Part shown: piece by piece, positions 44,299 through 52,709 of the stretch
Layout: each line of letters starts with the position of its first letter
Numbering within the stretch: position 1 is the stretch's first letter
Origin: Chloroflexia bacterium
Lineage (GTDB): Bacteria; Chloroflexota; Chloroflexia; DTKN01
Direction of reading: 5' to 3'
DNA: 64,000 nucleotides
Assembly (NCBI GenBank): GCA_016928715.1
Contig: JAFGKG010000101.1
Coordinates: 1 to 64,000 of the forward strand
Notes under the pieces: generated by a model
What the model saw: only the letters and a program-made list of their open reading frames with translations
What the model was told of the DNA's origin: nothing
Database searches by the model: none
Position numbers and translations under genes: made by a program

Positions 44299-45885
44299 AT
44301 GCAAGAGAGCAAACAATATCCTATGGCCGCGGCCGTGCGAGCTGCCTACCGCGCCGGCGAGGAGGACGAGGCCCTGGAGCCCATCGTGCGCGTGGACGGG
44401 GCCGGCCGGCCCATCGGACGCATCGGCGACGGCGATTACGTCATCTTTTACGATATCCGCGGCGAGCGCGAGATCGAGCTGACCCAGGCCTTTGTCGAGC
44501 CCGATTTTCCCCATTTCCCCCGTACCGACATGCGCGTTCATTTCGCCACCATGATCGAATACGCCCAGGACCTGCCCGTGCAGGTGGCGTTCCCCCCCCT
44601 GCGCGAGATCCGCCAAACCCTGGGCGAGGTGCTGGCCCAGCACGGCCGGCGCCAGCTCAAGGTGGTCGAATCGGAAAAGGCCATCCACCTGCGCTATTTC
44701 CTCAACGGCAAGCGCGAGGAACCCTTTCCCGGCGAGGAACACGTCGTCATTCCCTCCCTGGACGTGCTGGACTATGGCCAGGCGCCCCGTATGCGGGCGG
44801 CCGAGGTGGCCGCGGCGACCATCGAGGCGTTGGCCGATCCCGCTATGGACCTGGTGGTGGTCAACCTGGCCAACGTGGACGTCGTGGGCCACATCCAGAA
44901 CCGGCCGGCTATCCTGGAGGCCGTGGCCGAGGTGGACCGCTGCATCGGCGAGATCCTGGCGGCGGCCAACGAGCATGGCGTCACAGCCCTGGTCACGGCC
45001 GACCACGGTACGGTGGAGCGCTGGCTCTACCCCGATGGGGCCATCGACACCGGCCACACCGATAGCCCGGTCCCCTTTGTCTTGGTCGATCCGGAACTGC
45101 GCCAGCTCGCCCTGCGGGAGGGCGGCGACCTGGCCGACGTCGCCCCGACCGCGCTGCAGTTGCTGGACCTGCCCCAGCCGGCCGAGATGACCGGCACCAG
45201 CCTGCTGCTGGGCCAGGTGCCGCGACAGCGCCGCCGCCTGCTGCTGCTCATCGCCGATGGCTGGGGTGCCCGCGACGAGGCCTACGGCAACCTCATCCTG
45301 GAGGCACGGACGCCGGTGATGGACCGCCTGCAGCGTGAGTGGCCCAACACCCGGCTGCAGGCCGCCGGCGAGGTGGTGGGCATGCCCCCGGGCACGGTGG
45401 GCAACTCGGAGGTGGGGCACCTGCACATCGGCGCCGGCCGGCGCGTCCTCTCTGACCGGGTGCGCATCGACCAGGCCATCGCCGATGGCTCCTTCTACCA
45501 AAACGAGGCCTTTCGCTGGGCCATGCAGGGGGCCAAACGGGACGGCACCCACCTGCACCTCCTGGGGATCGTCTCTTTCTACAGCTCGCACGGCTCGGTC
45601 CGCCACCTCAAGGCCCTGCTGGACATGGCCCGGCGGGAGGGGGTGCCCGACGTATATCACCACGCCATGTTGGGCCGGCGCGGCGAGCGCCCCGAGAGCG
45701 GGGCCATCTATATCGAGGAGGTCGAGCGGGAGACGGAGCGGCTGGGGGTCGGCGCGCTCGTCTCGGTGATCGGCCGCTTTTGGAGCCTGGACCGCGAGGA
45801 GAACTGGGATCGCATCGAAAAGAGCTATCGCTGGCTGGTGGAGGGGCAGGGGAACGAGCTGGTTGCGCCATTGAACCGAGAGTAG
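44299..45885 (+). CDS. Circularly permuted cofactor-independent phosphoglycerate mutase
   Basis: 528 aa from ATG 44299 (AAGGAG upstream). The sequence is iPGM (GpmI) but the halves are swapped. Residues about 10-303 correspond to GpmI from the middle to its C-terminus (AAYRAGEEDE.., ANVDVVGH, TADHG, TGHTDSPVPF, EMTGTSLL). Residues about 312-516 correspond to the GpmI N-terminus (LLLLIADGWGARDEAYGN, GNSEVGHLHIGAGR, IGRFWSLDREENWDR, IEKSYRWL). Metal ligands can all be placed: D194, H198, D235, H236, H253, D320 and the phospho-Ser S370. Substrate-site R54, R57, K127, H431, R461, R493 and R499 are present. The aspartate of the GRD motif is Gly462. It should interconvert 3- and 2-phosphoglycerate unless the substrate has changed. 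Confidence 0.9.
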   Translation: MQESKQYPMAAAVRAAYRAGEEDEALEPIVRVDGAGRPIGRIGDGDYVIFYDIRGEREIELTQAFVEPDFPHFPRTDMRVHFATMIEYAQDLPVQVAFPPLREIRQTLGEVLAQHGRRQLKVVESEKAIHLRYFLNGKREEPFPGEEHVVIPSLDVLDYGQAPRMRAAEVAAATIEALADPAMDLVVVNLANVDVVGHIQNRPAILEAVAEVDRCIGEILAAANEHGVTALVTADHGTVERWLYPDGAIDTGHTDSPVPFVLVDPELRQLALREGGDLADVAPTALQLLDLPQPAEMTGTSLLLGQVPRQRRRLLLLIADGWGARDEAYGNLILEARTPVMDRLQREWPNTRLQAAGEVVGMPPGTVGNSEVGHLHIGAGRRVLSDRVRIDQAIADGSFYQNEAFRWAMQGAKRDGTHLHLLGIVSFYSSHGSVRHLKALLDMARREGVPDVYHHAMLGRRGERPESGAIYIEEVERETERLGVGALVSVIGRFWSLDREENWDRIEKSYRWLVEGQGNELVAPLNRE

Positions 45886-45894
45886 GCGGGAGGA

Positions 45895-45963
45895 GCAGGA
45901 GGCAAGAGCAAGAAAGCAGGATTTGCGCACCTGGATTCCTGCCTCCTGCCTCCTGCCTCCTGC
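45895..45963. repeat. Purine/pyrimidine inverted repeat with TGCCTCC heptads
   Basis: GCAGGAGGCA at 45895-45904 is inverted as TGCCTCCTGC at 45940-45949, which is part of a tandem TGCCTCC array (three units, 45940-45960). It fills the gap between the mutase and methyltransferase genes. Confidence 0.75.
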
Positions 45964-45990
45964 TTTTTGCCTCTTTTAAGGAGGGCTGCT

Positions 45991-46764
45991 ATGTTGAGTG
46001 TCGCTCTATACGACGACCTGGGTGCGGATTACGATCGTTTCGTGGATTGGCCGGCCCGATTGGCCCTGGAACTGCCGGCCCTGGAGGGCCTCCTGGCCCA
46101 ACATGGGGTCCGGCGGGTGCTGGACGCGGCCTGCGGCAGCGGCCGGCACGCCCTGGCCCTGGCCCAGCGCGGCTATGAGGTGGTCGGGGCGGACCTGAGC
46201 GCGGCCATGATCAAGCAGTCCCGCCGGAATGCCCGCGTGCTCGCGTTGGAGGTGCCCTTTTACCAGGTGGGCCTGGGCGAGCTGTCCGTCCACCTGTCCG
46301 GGCCCTTTGACGCCGTGCTCTGCCTGGGCCAGTCCCTGCCGCACCTGCTCAGCGCGGAGGCCGTGGCCGGGGCTCTGGAAGATTTTGCGGCGCTTCTGCC
46401 GGCCGGGGGCCTCCTGCTCATCCAAAACCGCAACGACGAACGGCTGCTGGCCCAGCGCCAGCGCTTTCTGCCGTTGAGCCACCACCGCGAGGGCGACCGC
46501 GAATGGCTTTTTCTGCGCATGCTGGACTTTGCCCCGGAGCGGATCACCTTTCACCTCATCACCCTCCGGCGCGACGGGCCGAACTGGCAGCAGCGGGTCA
46601 GCACGACCGTGCACCGGCCCATACCGCGGGACGAGCTGGTGGGGCAACTGCGCCAGGCCGGCTTTGCCGATGTGCGCTGCTATGGCAGTTGGCGCCTGGA
46701 GCCCTTTGACCGCGAGAATTCGGGCGATCTGGTGGTCGTGGCCCAGCACGGCCCGGGCAGTTGA
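45991..46764 (+). CDS. Class I SAM-dependent methyltransferase
   Basis: 257 aa from ATG 45991 (AAGGAGGGCTGCT upstream). Motif I VLDAACGSGRHALALAQRGYEVVGADLSAAMI near 42-74, motif II FDAVLCLGQSLPHL near 105-118, post-motif LLPAGGLLLIQNRN near 140. The start YDDLGADYDRFVDW is typical of small-molecule methyltransferases. Substrate not recognisable. It follows the permuted mutase and ends before a strong promoter for the protease gene. Confidence 0.88.
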   Translation: MLSVALYDDLGADYDRFVDWPARLALELPALEGLLAQHGVRRVLDAACGSGRHALALAQRGYEVVGADLSAAMIKQSRRNARVLALEVPFYQVGLGELSVHLSGPFDAVLCLGQSLPHLLSAEAVAGALEDFAALLPAGGLLLIQNRNDERLLAQRQRFLPLSHHREGDREWLFLRMLDFAPERITFHLITLRRDGPNWQQRVSTTVHRPIPRDELVGQLRQAGFADVRCYGSWRLEPFDRENSGDLVVVAQHGPGS

Positions 46765-47063
46765 GCAAATGGCGGAGCCCATGCAGCAAGTCGGTTTGCT
46801 TATCGAGGACAATCTGGCGAATGTCCGTCTTAGCTTGCCAAAGGCGGACTAGCGAACCGACAGTTCCTGGCGAAACAAGTCTTGACAAGCCCCCCCCAAA
46901 TCACTATAATGGATAGTACCAGAGTTCCATCACAGCACCAGATTGACGAGGTGGCTTGGTCCACCCCAGACCTTTAAGGAGGTAGAGTCTATGCCCTAAT
47001 GGTCCCCTTGTTCGTCCCTTTAAACCTAGTGTAAACCAAAACTGAGCATAAGGAGGAAAAAAC
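46765..47063. other. Intergenic region upstream of the protease
   Basis: Contains GTCGGTTTGC (46781-46790) and GCGAACCGAC (46852-46861), an imperfect 9/10 inverted repeat that may form a hairpin after the methyltransferase gene, then the promoter at 46882 and a leader of about 145 nt. A 27-codon ORF inside has no coding support. Confidence 0.5.
46882..46910 (+). promoter_or_regulatory. Consensus promoter of the papain-like protease
   Basis: TTGACA 46882-46887, 17-bp spacer, TATAAT 46905-46910: perfect sigma70-type consensus, suggesting strong expression. Confidence 0.82.
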
Positions 47064-48605
47064 GTGAAGAATCGACTGTTTACGCTGCTCCCCATTATGA
47101 TACTGGCCCTGCTGTTGCTGGGTGGGATTCCGGTCTGGGCTTCCCAAGAAGCGGGTCCGTCCGCGCCCAACGAGCTTCGCCTGAGCGAGGTCGATAACGG
47201 GCGGCGGATCGAACTGGCGGGAAGCAAGGTTCTGGTGCTGAACCTGGAGAGCAACCCCTCCACCGGCTACGGCTGGGAGGTGCAGGGTCTGGACAATCGT
47301 GTCCTCCAACAGATGGGGGAGGCAGAGTGGGTTTCAGGGTCTAACTTGCTCGGCGCGCCGGGCACAACGGTGCTGCGCTTTGCCGGTGTGGCCGAGGGCA
47401 AAACCCGGCTCAACCTGGTCTACCGCCGCGCCTGGGAGCGGGACGTCCTGCCGGCTCAGACCTTCTCGGTCGACGTGCAGATCCTCGAACCGGCCTACGT
47501 TCCGGCGCCCCGGACGGACGCGGAGCAGCAGCCCGATCTTGACTACGAAAGCGGCCTCGAATCCCTTCCGACGGCCTACAACTGGTGCGACTATGGCGGC
47601 TGCACGGCGGTGCGAGACCAGGGTGCCTGCGGAAGCTGCTGGGCTTTTGGTACGGTTGGCCCCTTCGAGTCGGCCCTCTTGATCAACGATAACGCCTCCA
47701 AGGACCTCTCGGAGCAGTACCTGGTCTCCTGCAACGTCGATGGTTGGGGCTGCAACGGCGGCTGGTGGGCCCATGACTATCACGAGTGGAAGATCCCGCC
47801 GGGCGAGAACGCGGCCGGCGCGGTGTACGAGTCGGCATTTCACTACGCGGCGCAGGATCTGCCCTGCGATAGCCCCTACCCGCACAACGAGACGCTGGAC
47901 GACTGGTTCTTTGTGGGCGGCGAAAGCAGCGTGCCCACGGTGGACGCCATCAAGCAGGCGATCTATACCTACGGGCCCGTAGGGGCTGCGGTCTGCGTGG
48001 ATACCAATTTCCAGTCCTACAACGGTGGGGTATTTAACCCGCGCAAGCCCTGTAACAGCGTCAACCACGCTATCGTGCTGGTCGGCTGGGACGACGCCGA
48101 CGGGGCTTGGATCCTGCGCAACTCCTGGGGTACGGGCTGGGGCGAGGATGGCTATATGCGCATCCTCTACGGCAAGTCCAAGGTCGGTTATTCCGCCAAC
48201 TATGTCGTCTATGGCGGCGGTACACAGCCCACTCCCACACCCGATCCGACACCCACCCCAGAGCCGACGCCTACGCCGGAGCCCACTGGCACCATGCATA
48301 TCTCGGCCATCGACATGTGGTACACAACGGCCGGCCGGAACTATAATGTCTACACCAAAGTAATCGTCGTCAACGAAAACAACAACCCGGTCTCCGATGC
48401 CACCGTCGATGTGCTCATGACCACCCCCAGTGGCTCTCTGGCCGGCGGATCCGCAATCACCGGCGCCGATGGCAGCGCGACCCTATACCTCCGCTCCAAG
48501 GAACAGGGGACCTACCTGTCAGAGGTCAACAATGTAACGCACGCCTCTTATACCTACAACCCCGCCTCCAATGCCGAGACCAGCGAGACCCTGAACATTC
48601 CCTAG
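47064..48605 (+). CDS. Secreted papain-family protease with N-terminal chagasin-like inhibitor domain
   Basis: 513 aa, GTG start after AAGGAGGAAAAAAC. Signal peptide 1-27 (cleavage near VWA-SQ). Residues 35-142 match the chagasin family (I42) of papain inhibitors: loop NPSTGYGW at 64-71, GAPGTT near 98 and RRAWE near 121. Residues about 168-390 are a C1A papain domain with oxyanion Gln186, nucleophile Cys192 (DQGACGSCWAF), His in VNHAIVLVGW and Asn in RNSWGTGWGEDGYMRI. A Pro-Thr linker (PTPTPDPTPTPEP) leads to a C-terminal Ig-like domain. The usual alpha-helical propeptide is absent, so the inhibitor domain may keep the zymogen silent. Confidence 0.92.
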   Translation: MKNRLFTLLPIMILALLLLGGIPVWASQEAGPSAPNELRLSEVDNGRRIELAGSKVLVLNLESNPSTGYGWEVQGLDNRVLQQMGEAEWVSGSNLLGAPGTTVLRFAGVAEGKTRLNLVYRRAWERDVLPAQTFSVDVQILEPAYVPAPRTDAEQQPDLDYESGLESLPTAYNWCDYGGCTAVRDQGACGSCWAFGTVGPFESALLINDNASKDLSEQYLVSCNVDGWGCNGGWWAHDYHEWKIPPGENAAGAVYESAFHYAAQDLPCDSPYPHNETLDDWFFVGGESSVPTVDAIKQAIYTYGPVGAAVCVDTNFQSYNGGVFNPRKPCNSVNHAIVLVGWDDADGAWILRNSWGTGWGEDGYMRILYGKSKVGYSANYVVYGGGTQPTPTPDPTPTPEPTPTPEPTGTMHISAIDMWYTTAGRNYNVYTKVIVVNENNNPVSDATVDVLMTTPSGSLAGGSAITGADGSATLYLRSKEQGTYLSEVNNVTHASYTYNPASNAETSETLNIP

Positions 48606-48644
48606 TGTTTCGCCTGGCGAAACACAGCTCCGCTGAAAGCGGAT

Positions 48645-48679
48645 GCCCCCCGTCGGGCCTTGGCCCGACGGGGGGCTTT
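48645..48679 (+). terminator. Terminator of the protease gene
   Basis: GCCCCCCGTCGGGCC and GGCCCGACGGGGGGC form a perfect 15-bp stem with a TT loop (48645-48676), followed by TTTC. A smaller hairpin GTTTCGCC-T-GGCGAAAC precedes it at 48607-48623. Confidence 0.85.
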
Positions 48680-48760
48680 CGAAAAGCCCGTAAAACCCAG
48701 AGTCTTCAGCTAGGGGATCAGCCCAGGAAGGCTACACGCTTTTAGCGGTGGGTAGATCAC

Positions 48761-48789
48761 TTGACAAAAGCCGGCCCCGCTCTTATAAT
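48761..48789 (+). promoter_or_regulatory. Consensus promoter of the tRNA pair
   Basis: TTGACA 48761-48766, 17 bp, TATAAT 48784-48789, about 10 bp before the first tRNA. Confidence 0.88.
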
Positions 48790-48799
48790 ACCCTTGCGT

Positions 48800-48871
48800 C
48801 GCGGGGTGGAGCAGAGGCAGCTCGTCGGGCTCATAACCCGGAGGTCGGCGGTTCGAATCCGTCCCCCGCTA
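48800..48871 (+). tRNA. tRNA-fMet (CAT), initiator
   Basis: Cloverleaf folds fully; anticodon loop CTCATAA. Initiator features are the unpaired first position (C1 opposite T72) and the GGG/CCC run at the anticodon-stem base next to the loop. CCA is not encoded. Confidence 0.92.
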
Positions 48872-48875
48872 CAGC

Positions 48876-48950
48876 GGCGGAGTAGCTCAATGGTAGAGCA
48901 GGGGACTCATAAGCCCTTGGTTGCGGGTTCAAATCCCACCTCCGCCACCA
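48876..48950 (+). tRNA. tRNA-Met (CAT), elongator
   Basis: Acceptor GGCGGAG/CTCCGCC pairs, T arm GCGGGTTCAAATCCCAC-like, anticodon loop CTCATAA, and CCA encoded. A paired first position separates it from the initiator four bases upstream. One A-G mismatch closes the anticodon stem. An Ile-CAT (lysidine) identity is less likely. Confidence 0.85.
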
Positions 48951-48955
48951 ACAAG

Positions 48956-48985
48956 GACCTTGGCCCAGCCAAGGTCTTTTTTTTT
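48956..48985 (+). terminator. Terminator of the tRNA pair
   Basis: GACCTTGGC / GCCAAGGTC 9-bp stem with CCA loop, followed by nine Ts. Confidence 0.93.
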
Positions 48986-49047
48986 GGCATAAAAAAGCGG
49001 CGGCATCACCGGGATGCCGCCATGCAACAATGCTCGCTTGAGCAGGC

Positions 49048-49221
<174 letters not shown>

Positions 49222-49280
49222 TTACCTCCATACTCCTAGATTCTGGTAAACCAACCCAGGGGAGACTGGTGCTCCCCAAG

Positions 49281-49354
49281 TCGGGGTGGACAGATTTGAA
49301 CTGTCGACCTCGCGGACCCGAACCGCGCGCTCTTCCGGACTGAGCCACACCCCG
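49281..49354 (-). tRNA. tRNA-Pro (CGG)
   Basis: Minus strand cloverleaf: acceptor CGGGGTG/CACCCCG, D arm GCTC..GAGC, anticodon arm CGCGG-TTCGGGT-CCGCG (anticodon CGG), T arm GACAG-TTCAAAT-CTGTC, discriminator A. CCA not encoded. Confidence 0.93.
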
Positions 49355-49428
49355 ACGGTCGCTACTATACCACAACTCGGCGGACTTGGCAAATTCCAGT
49401 CCCCGGACTCGAAGGCCCTATAGCATCC

Positions 49429-49992
49429 TCAATCCCGCTCTGCGACCTTTCGACTGGGCTCAGGACAAGCGCCGGCTTGCTTGCGCTGAGGTCTTGTGTT
49501 CCGAGAGACACCAGGAGCGCTCCGTTGGTTTCCCCACACCCGTAGGGGGGCCTCTTCGGCTATCCACATGGCCAGGCATAGGCCAAAGATCGCGGTCATC
49601 AGGCCGGCCGAGACCAGGCACCAGGTGCAAAAAGCGTGGATCTTGAAGGCCTCCAGATAGGTCAGCACCAGGCTAAAGACAAAGCCGTACTCGGCCAGCC
49701 CCAGCAGGACCATGCGGACGGGCAGCGGGCCGATCCTCTCGCGGGTCATCCAGCCCAGGGTGACGGTCAGGATCAGCACGTAGCCAATCACGCCCTGGAG
49801 GGCGATGGGCGGGCCAAAAGCATAGACGTAGCGGCTTTCGTTGACCGTATCACAGCCGCTGCCCCCGCCCAAACAGGCCGTGTTGCTGGAAAGGCGCAGC
49901 TCGTTCAGCGAGAGATGCACGGCGATGAGCAGCCCCACCAGGGCGAGTAGCCCGATGACCATGCGCAGCTTGAGTGCCCGTTCGGTGGTCAT
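49429..49992 (-). CDS. Vitamin K epoxide reductase family protein
   Basis: 187-aa integral membrane protein with four to five TM helices. Cysteine pairs Cys40/Cys47 (ACLGGGSGC) and Cys122-x2-Cys125 (FCTWC) match bacterial VKOR, which reoxidises DsbA-type proteins using quinone. The start overlaps the stop of the DsbA-like gene (ATGA), so they form a two-gene disulfide-formation unit. The last ~38 residues are encoded by a dispersed repeat (49446-49470) and are unrelated to VKOR. Confidence 0.92.
   Translation of the reverse strand: MTTERALKLRMVIGLLALVGLLIAVHLSLNELRLSSNTACLGGGSGCDTVNESRYVYAFGPPIALQGVIGYVLILTVTLGWMTRERIGPLPVRMVLLGLAEYGFVFSLVLTYLEAFKIHAFCTWCLVSAGLMTAIFGLCLAMWIAEEAPLRVWGNQRSAPGVSRNTRPQRKQAGACPEPSRKVAERD
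49446..49470 (+). repeat. Dispersed repeat in the VKOR 3' end
   Basis: CCTTTCGACTGGGCTCAGGACAAGC, same family as 44251-44273 and 52493-52517. It is read as part of the VKOR tail on the minus strand. Confidence 0.65.
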
Positions 49993-50663
49993 TGGGCCAA
50001 TTCCTCCTCAATGACTCGTTGAAATTCTGCAAAGGGCTGGGCGCCGATCAGCGGGACGTCGTTGATCAGAAAGGTGGGGGTGTACTTGATGCCGCGGTCG
50101 ACGGCGTCCTGCCTCAAGTCCTCCACCTGCTGGCGATAACGTCCCTCGTGCAGGCAGGACTCCAGTGCCGCTCCGTCCAGGCCCAGTTCGGCACTGCTCG
50201 AAAGGGCCAGCATCGCGATGACGTCGTCGGCATAGTACCAGTCATCTAGGTGCTCAAAGAGCCAGGCGTGCATCTCCCAAAAGCTTGCCTGTTCCGCCGC
50301 ACAGTAGACGGCTTCAACGCCCAGGCGGCTGTGCTCGTCATAGAACAACAGCCGGGCGGCATAGCGCACCTGGCCCTGCTCGATGTAGCTTTGTTCCAGT
50401 CGGGGCATCGTCTCAAGGACGTGCAGGCGGCAGTAGCCTCAGCCAAACTGGCTCCACTCGACGATGGTCACCGGGGCGTTCAGGTCGCCCCGGATGGGGT
50501 CCGCCGGCGTCAGCCCGTAGGCGCTGATATCGGGCGGGGCCGTCTCGACGTTGGTGATGATCCAGAGGCTGCCAGCCACGGCGATGACGCCCAGCAGGGC
50601 GTAATACCAGGCCGGCACCTTGAGGCGCCGGCGTTGCCCCCTGGATTTCTTGCTCTTGCTCAT
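49989..50663 (-). CDS. DsbA-like thioredoxin-fold protein, candidate selenoprotein (in-frame TGA)
   Basis: The ORF track splits this gene at a TGA (50439-50441) into 50439-50663 and 49989-50408, which are in the same frame. Read through, it is 224 aa: TM anchor about 17-38, then VTIVEWSQFG-TGA-GYCRLHVLE, where the TGA takes the place of the first cysteine of the CxxC active site (Sec75, Cys78). The remainder is intact DsbA-like sequence with the cis-Pro motif YTPTFLIN and an in-frame stop overlapping the VKOR start. A hairpin downstream of the TGA (50405-50424) could be the SECIS. Other genes here use TGA as a true stop. A nonsense mutation or sequence error is the alternative. ATG follows AGGAGTAACGT. 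Confidence 0.82.
50405..50424 (-). promoter_or_regulatory. Candidate SECIS hairpin
   Basis: Minus strand GCACGTC-CTTGA-GACG(A)TGC: seven base pairs with one bulged A and a five-base loop holding a G. It starts 15 nt after the TGA, within the usual distance for a bacterial SECIS. The loop G is not in the first two positions as in the best-known examples. Confidence 0.4.
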
Positions 50664-50721
50664 ACGTTACTCCTGACCGCAAGCACCTTTGCTCCGGGAC
50701 GAAATAGTCCTGCCGTCCGAG

Positions 50722-50750
50722 ATTGTACGTCACTTCCGGCGCGCTGTCAA
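50722..50750 (-). promoter_or_regulatory. Promoter of the DsbA-VKOR unit
   Basis: Minus strand TTGACA (50745-50750), 17 bp, TACAAT (50722-50727), about 50 bp before ATG 50663. Confidence 0.75.
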
Positions 50751-50770
50751 ATGCGGCCCCTGCCGGCGTG

Positions 50771-52345
50771 CTATAGGATCGTCGGCGCGCGGTATTGTCC
50801 AAAGACCTCCCGCAGCACCCCAAAGACCTCGCCCAGGGTGGCGTAATACCCCAGGGCACGCTTCATCGGGTAGAGCAGGTTGCCGTCGCTCTGGGCGACC
50901 CGCCGTAGTTCCTGCAGTGCCCCGTCCACAGCGGCCTGATCCCGGGCTGCCCGCAGCCGGCGCAGGCGCTCGATCTGCTCCTGCTGCGCGGCCTCGTCCA
51001 CGCGCAGGAGGTCCGGCCGGCCCTGCTCCTCCTCCATCTGAAAGACGTTCACCCCGACGACCGGCTTGCTGCCCTCTTCGATGGCCATCTGGTAGGCGTA
51101 GGCGCTGTCGCTGATGGCCTTTTGCACAAAGCCCCCTTCGATGGCCGGCACGGCGCCCCCCAGGCGGTCCACCTCCTCGATCAGGGCGCCGGCTCGCGCT
51201 TCGATCTCGTCGGTGAGGGACTCGACGTAATACGAACCGCCCAGCGGGTCGGACGTGTCAATGACCCGGCCCTCGTGGGCGGCGATCTGCTGGGTGCGCA
51301 GGGCTACCGTGGCCGCCTGGCGGGAGGGCAGGGCCAGCGCTTCGTCGAAAGAATTGGTGTGCAGGGACTGGGTGCCCCCCAGCGTCGCCGCCAGGGTCTG
51401 GAGGGTGACCCGAACGATGTTGTTGAGCGGCTGCTGTGCGGTGAGCGTGGCCCCGGCCGTCTGGGTGTGAAAACGCAGCATCATGGAGCGCGGGTCCTGC
51501 GCCCCAAAGCGTTCCTTCATGAGGTGGGCCCAGATCCGCCGGGCCGCCCGGAACTTGGCTACCTCCTCAAAGAGGTTGTTGTGGGCGTTAAAGAAAAAGG
51601 AGAGGCGGGGGGCAAATTCGTCTACCTCCAGGCCGGCCTCCAGGGCTGCCTCCACGTAGGCGATGCCGTTGGCCAGGGTGAAGGCGATCTCTTCCACGGC
51701 GGTGGCGCCGGCCTCGCGGATGTGGTAGCCCGAGATCGAGATCGTGTTCCACTTGGGCAGGTGGGCCTTGCAGTAACGAAAAATGTCCACCGTCAACCGC
51801 ATCGAGGGCTGGGGTGAAAAGATGAACGTCCCCCGGGCGACGTACTCTTTGAGAATGTCGTTCTGGATGGTGCCGCGCAGCTTTTCTGTGGATAGGCCCT
51901 GCTGCTCGGCCAGCAGTTCGTACATCAGCAGCAGCGCCGCGGCCGGGGCGTTGATGGTCATGGAGGTGCTGACCTGGTCCAGTGGGATCTGCTCCAAGAG
52001 CGTGGCCATGTCCTCCAGGCTGGAGATGGCCACCCCGGTCCGGCCCACCTCGCCCAGGGCCAGCGGGTCGTCGCTGTCCAGGCCCAACTGGGTGGGCAGG
52101 TCAAAGGCGACCGAGAGGCCCGTCTGCCCCTGTTCCAGGAGGTAGCGAAAGCGGGTGTTGGTCTCGCGGGCGGAGCCAAAGCCGGCGTACTGGCGCATGG
52201 TCCAGACCCTGCCCCGGTACATGCTCTCGTACACGCCCCGGGTAAAGGGGTAGCTGCCCGGGGGTTCGGGGTCCCGCTCCACGTCCTGGCGCTGGTAGAG
52301 GGCTTGGATCTCGATGCCCGAATCGGTGCGGCGAATGTCCTTCAC
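50771..52345 (-). CDS. Methylmalonyl-CoA mutase large (catalytic) subunit
   Basis: 524-aa TIM-barrel subunit of a B12-dependent acyl-CoA mutase. Family motifs: [32 protein letters not shown] near 33-64, [93 protein letters not shown] and [16 protein letters not shown]. The cobalamin-binding domain is missing, as in split mutases where it is a separate small protein; that gene is not in the window. It links propionate or branched-chain degradation to succinyl-CoA. Start GTG after AGGAGGACACC. Confidence 0.94.
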   Translation of the reverse strand: MKDIRRTDSGIEIQALYQRQDVERDPEPPGSYPFTRGVYESMYRGRVWTMRQYAGFGSARETNTRFRYLLEQGQTGLSVAFDLPTQLGLDSDDPLALGEVGRTGVAISSLEDMATLLEQIPLDQVSTSMTINAPAAALLLMYELLAEQQGLSTEKLRGTIQNDILKEYVARGTFIFSPQPSMRLTVDIFRYCKAHLPKWNTISISGYHIREAGATAVEEIAFTLANGIAYVEAALEAGLEVDEFAPRLSFFFNAHNNLFEEVAKFRAARRIWAHLMKERFGAQDPRSMMLRFHTQTAGATLTAQQPLNNIVRVTLQTLAATLGGTQSLHTNSFDEALALPSRQAATVALRTQQIAAHEGRVIDTSDPLGGSYYVESLTDEIEARAGALIEEVDRLGGAVPAIEGGFVQKAISDSAYAYQMAIEEGSKPVVGVNVFQMEEEQGRPDLLRVDEAAQQEQIERLRRLRAARDQAAVDGALQELRRVAQSDGNLLYPMKRALGYYATLGEVFGVLREVFGQYRAPTIL

Positions 52346-52492
52346 GGTGTCCTCCTGCGGGGCTTTGAATTTGCAGCAATTGCTCTACTTGTTCAATCGT
52401 AACTACTCGGCCCAGCCGCAACATGGCATTTTTTAGTCCGGATTTTCGCCAGGGCATCGTTGCCGTTCTTTACAGCTTGCTTTTCTTTGCGT

Positions 52493-52517
52493 CCCTTCGA
52501 CTGCGCTCAGGACAGGC
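52493..52517 (+). repeat. Dispersed repeat, third copy
   Basis: CCCTTCGACTGCGCTCAGGACAGGC; compare 49446-49470. Confidence 0.6.
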
Positions 52518-52709
52518 CTTTGCGTCTTGGCGGTGAGTAGTAACGTTCAATCAACGTTGGCAAGTTGGGTAAACGAGATTTCAGGGGCTGGCACGCGGTG
52601 TCGTTTTATGTCGGGATGCACGTGCTTGTGATGGGGATAGGAAAAAATGTCACGATCCTATCCTCCGCTGCAGCACCTCCGGTAATCGCTGCGGTTCTAG
52701 ACCGCCTTT

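Noticed and set aside
44146-45930. 594-aa minus-strand ORF opposite the phosphoglycerate mutase
   Set aside because: Low-complexity shadow; the plus strand has every active-site motif of iPGM.
50439-50441. General reassignment of TGA as a sense codon
   Set aside because: Many other genes in the window end cleanly at TGA with overlapping starts (e.g. 26168, 28326, 49989).
52346-52703. Cobalamin riboswitch before the mutase gene
   Set aside because: No B12-box-like sequence was found on the minus strand.
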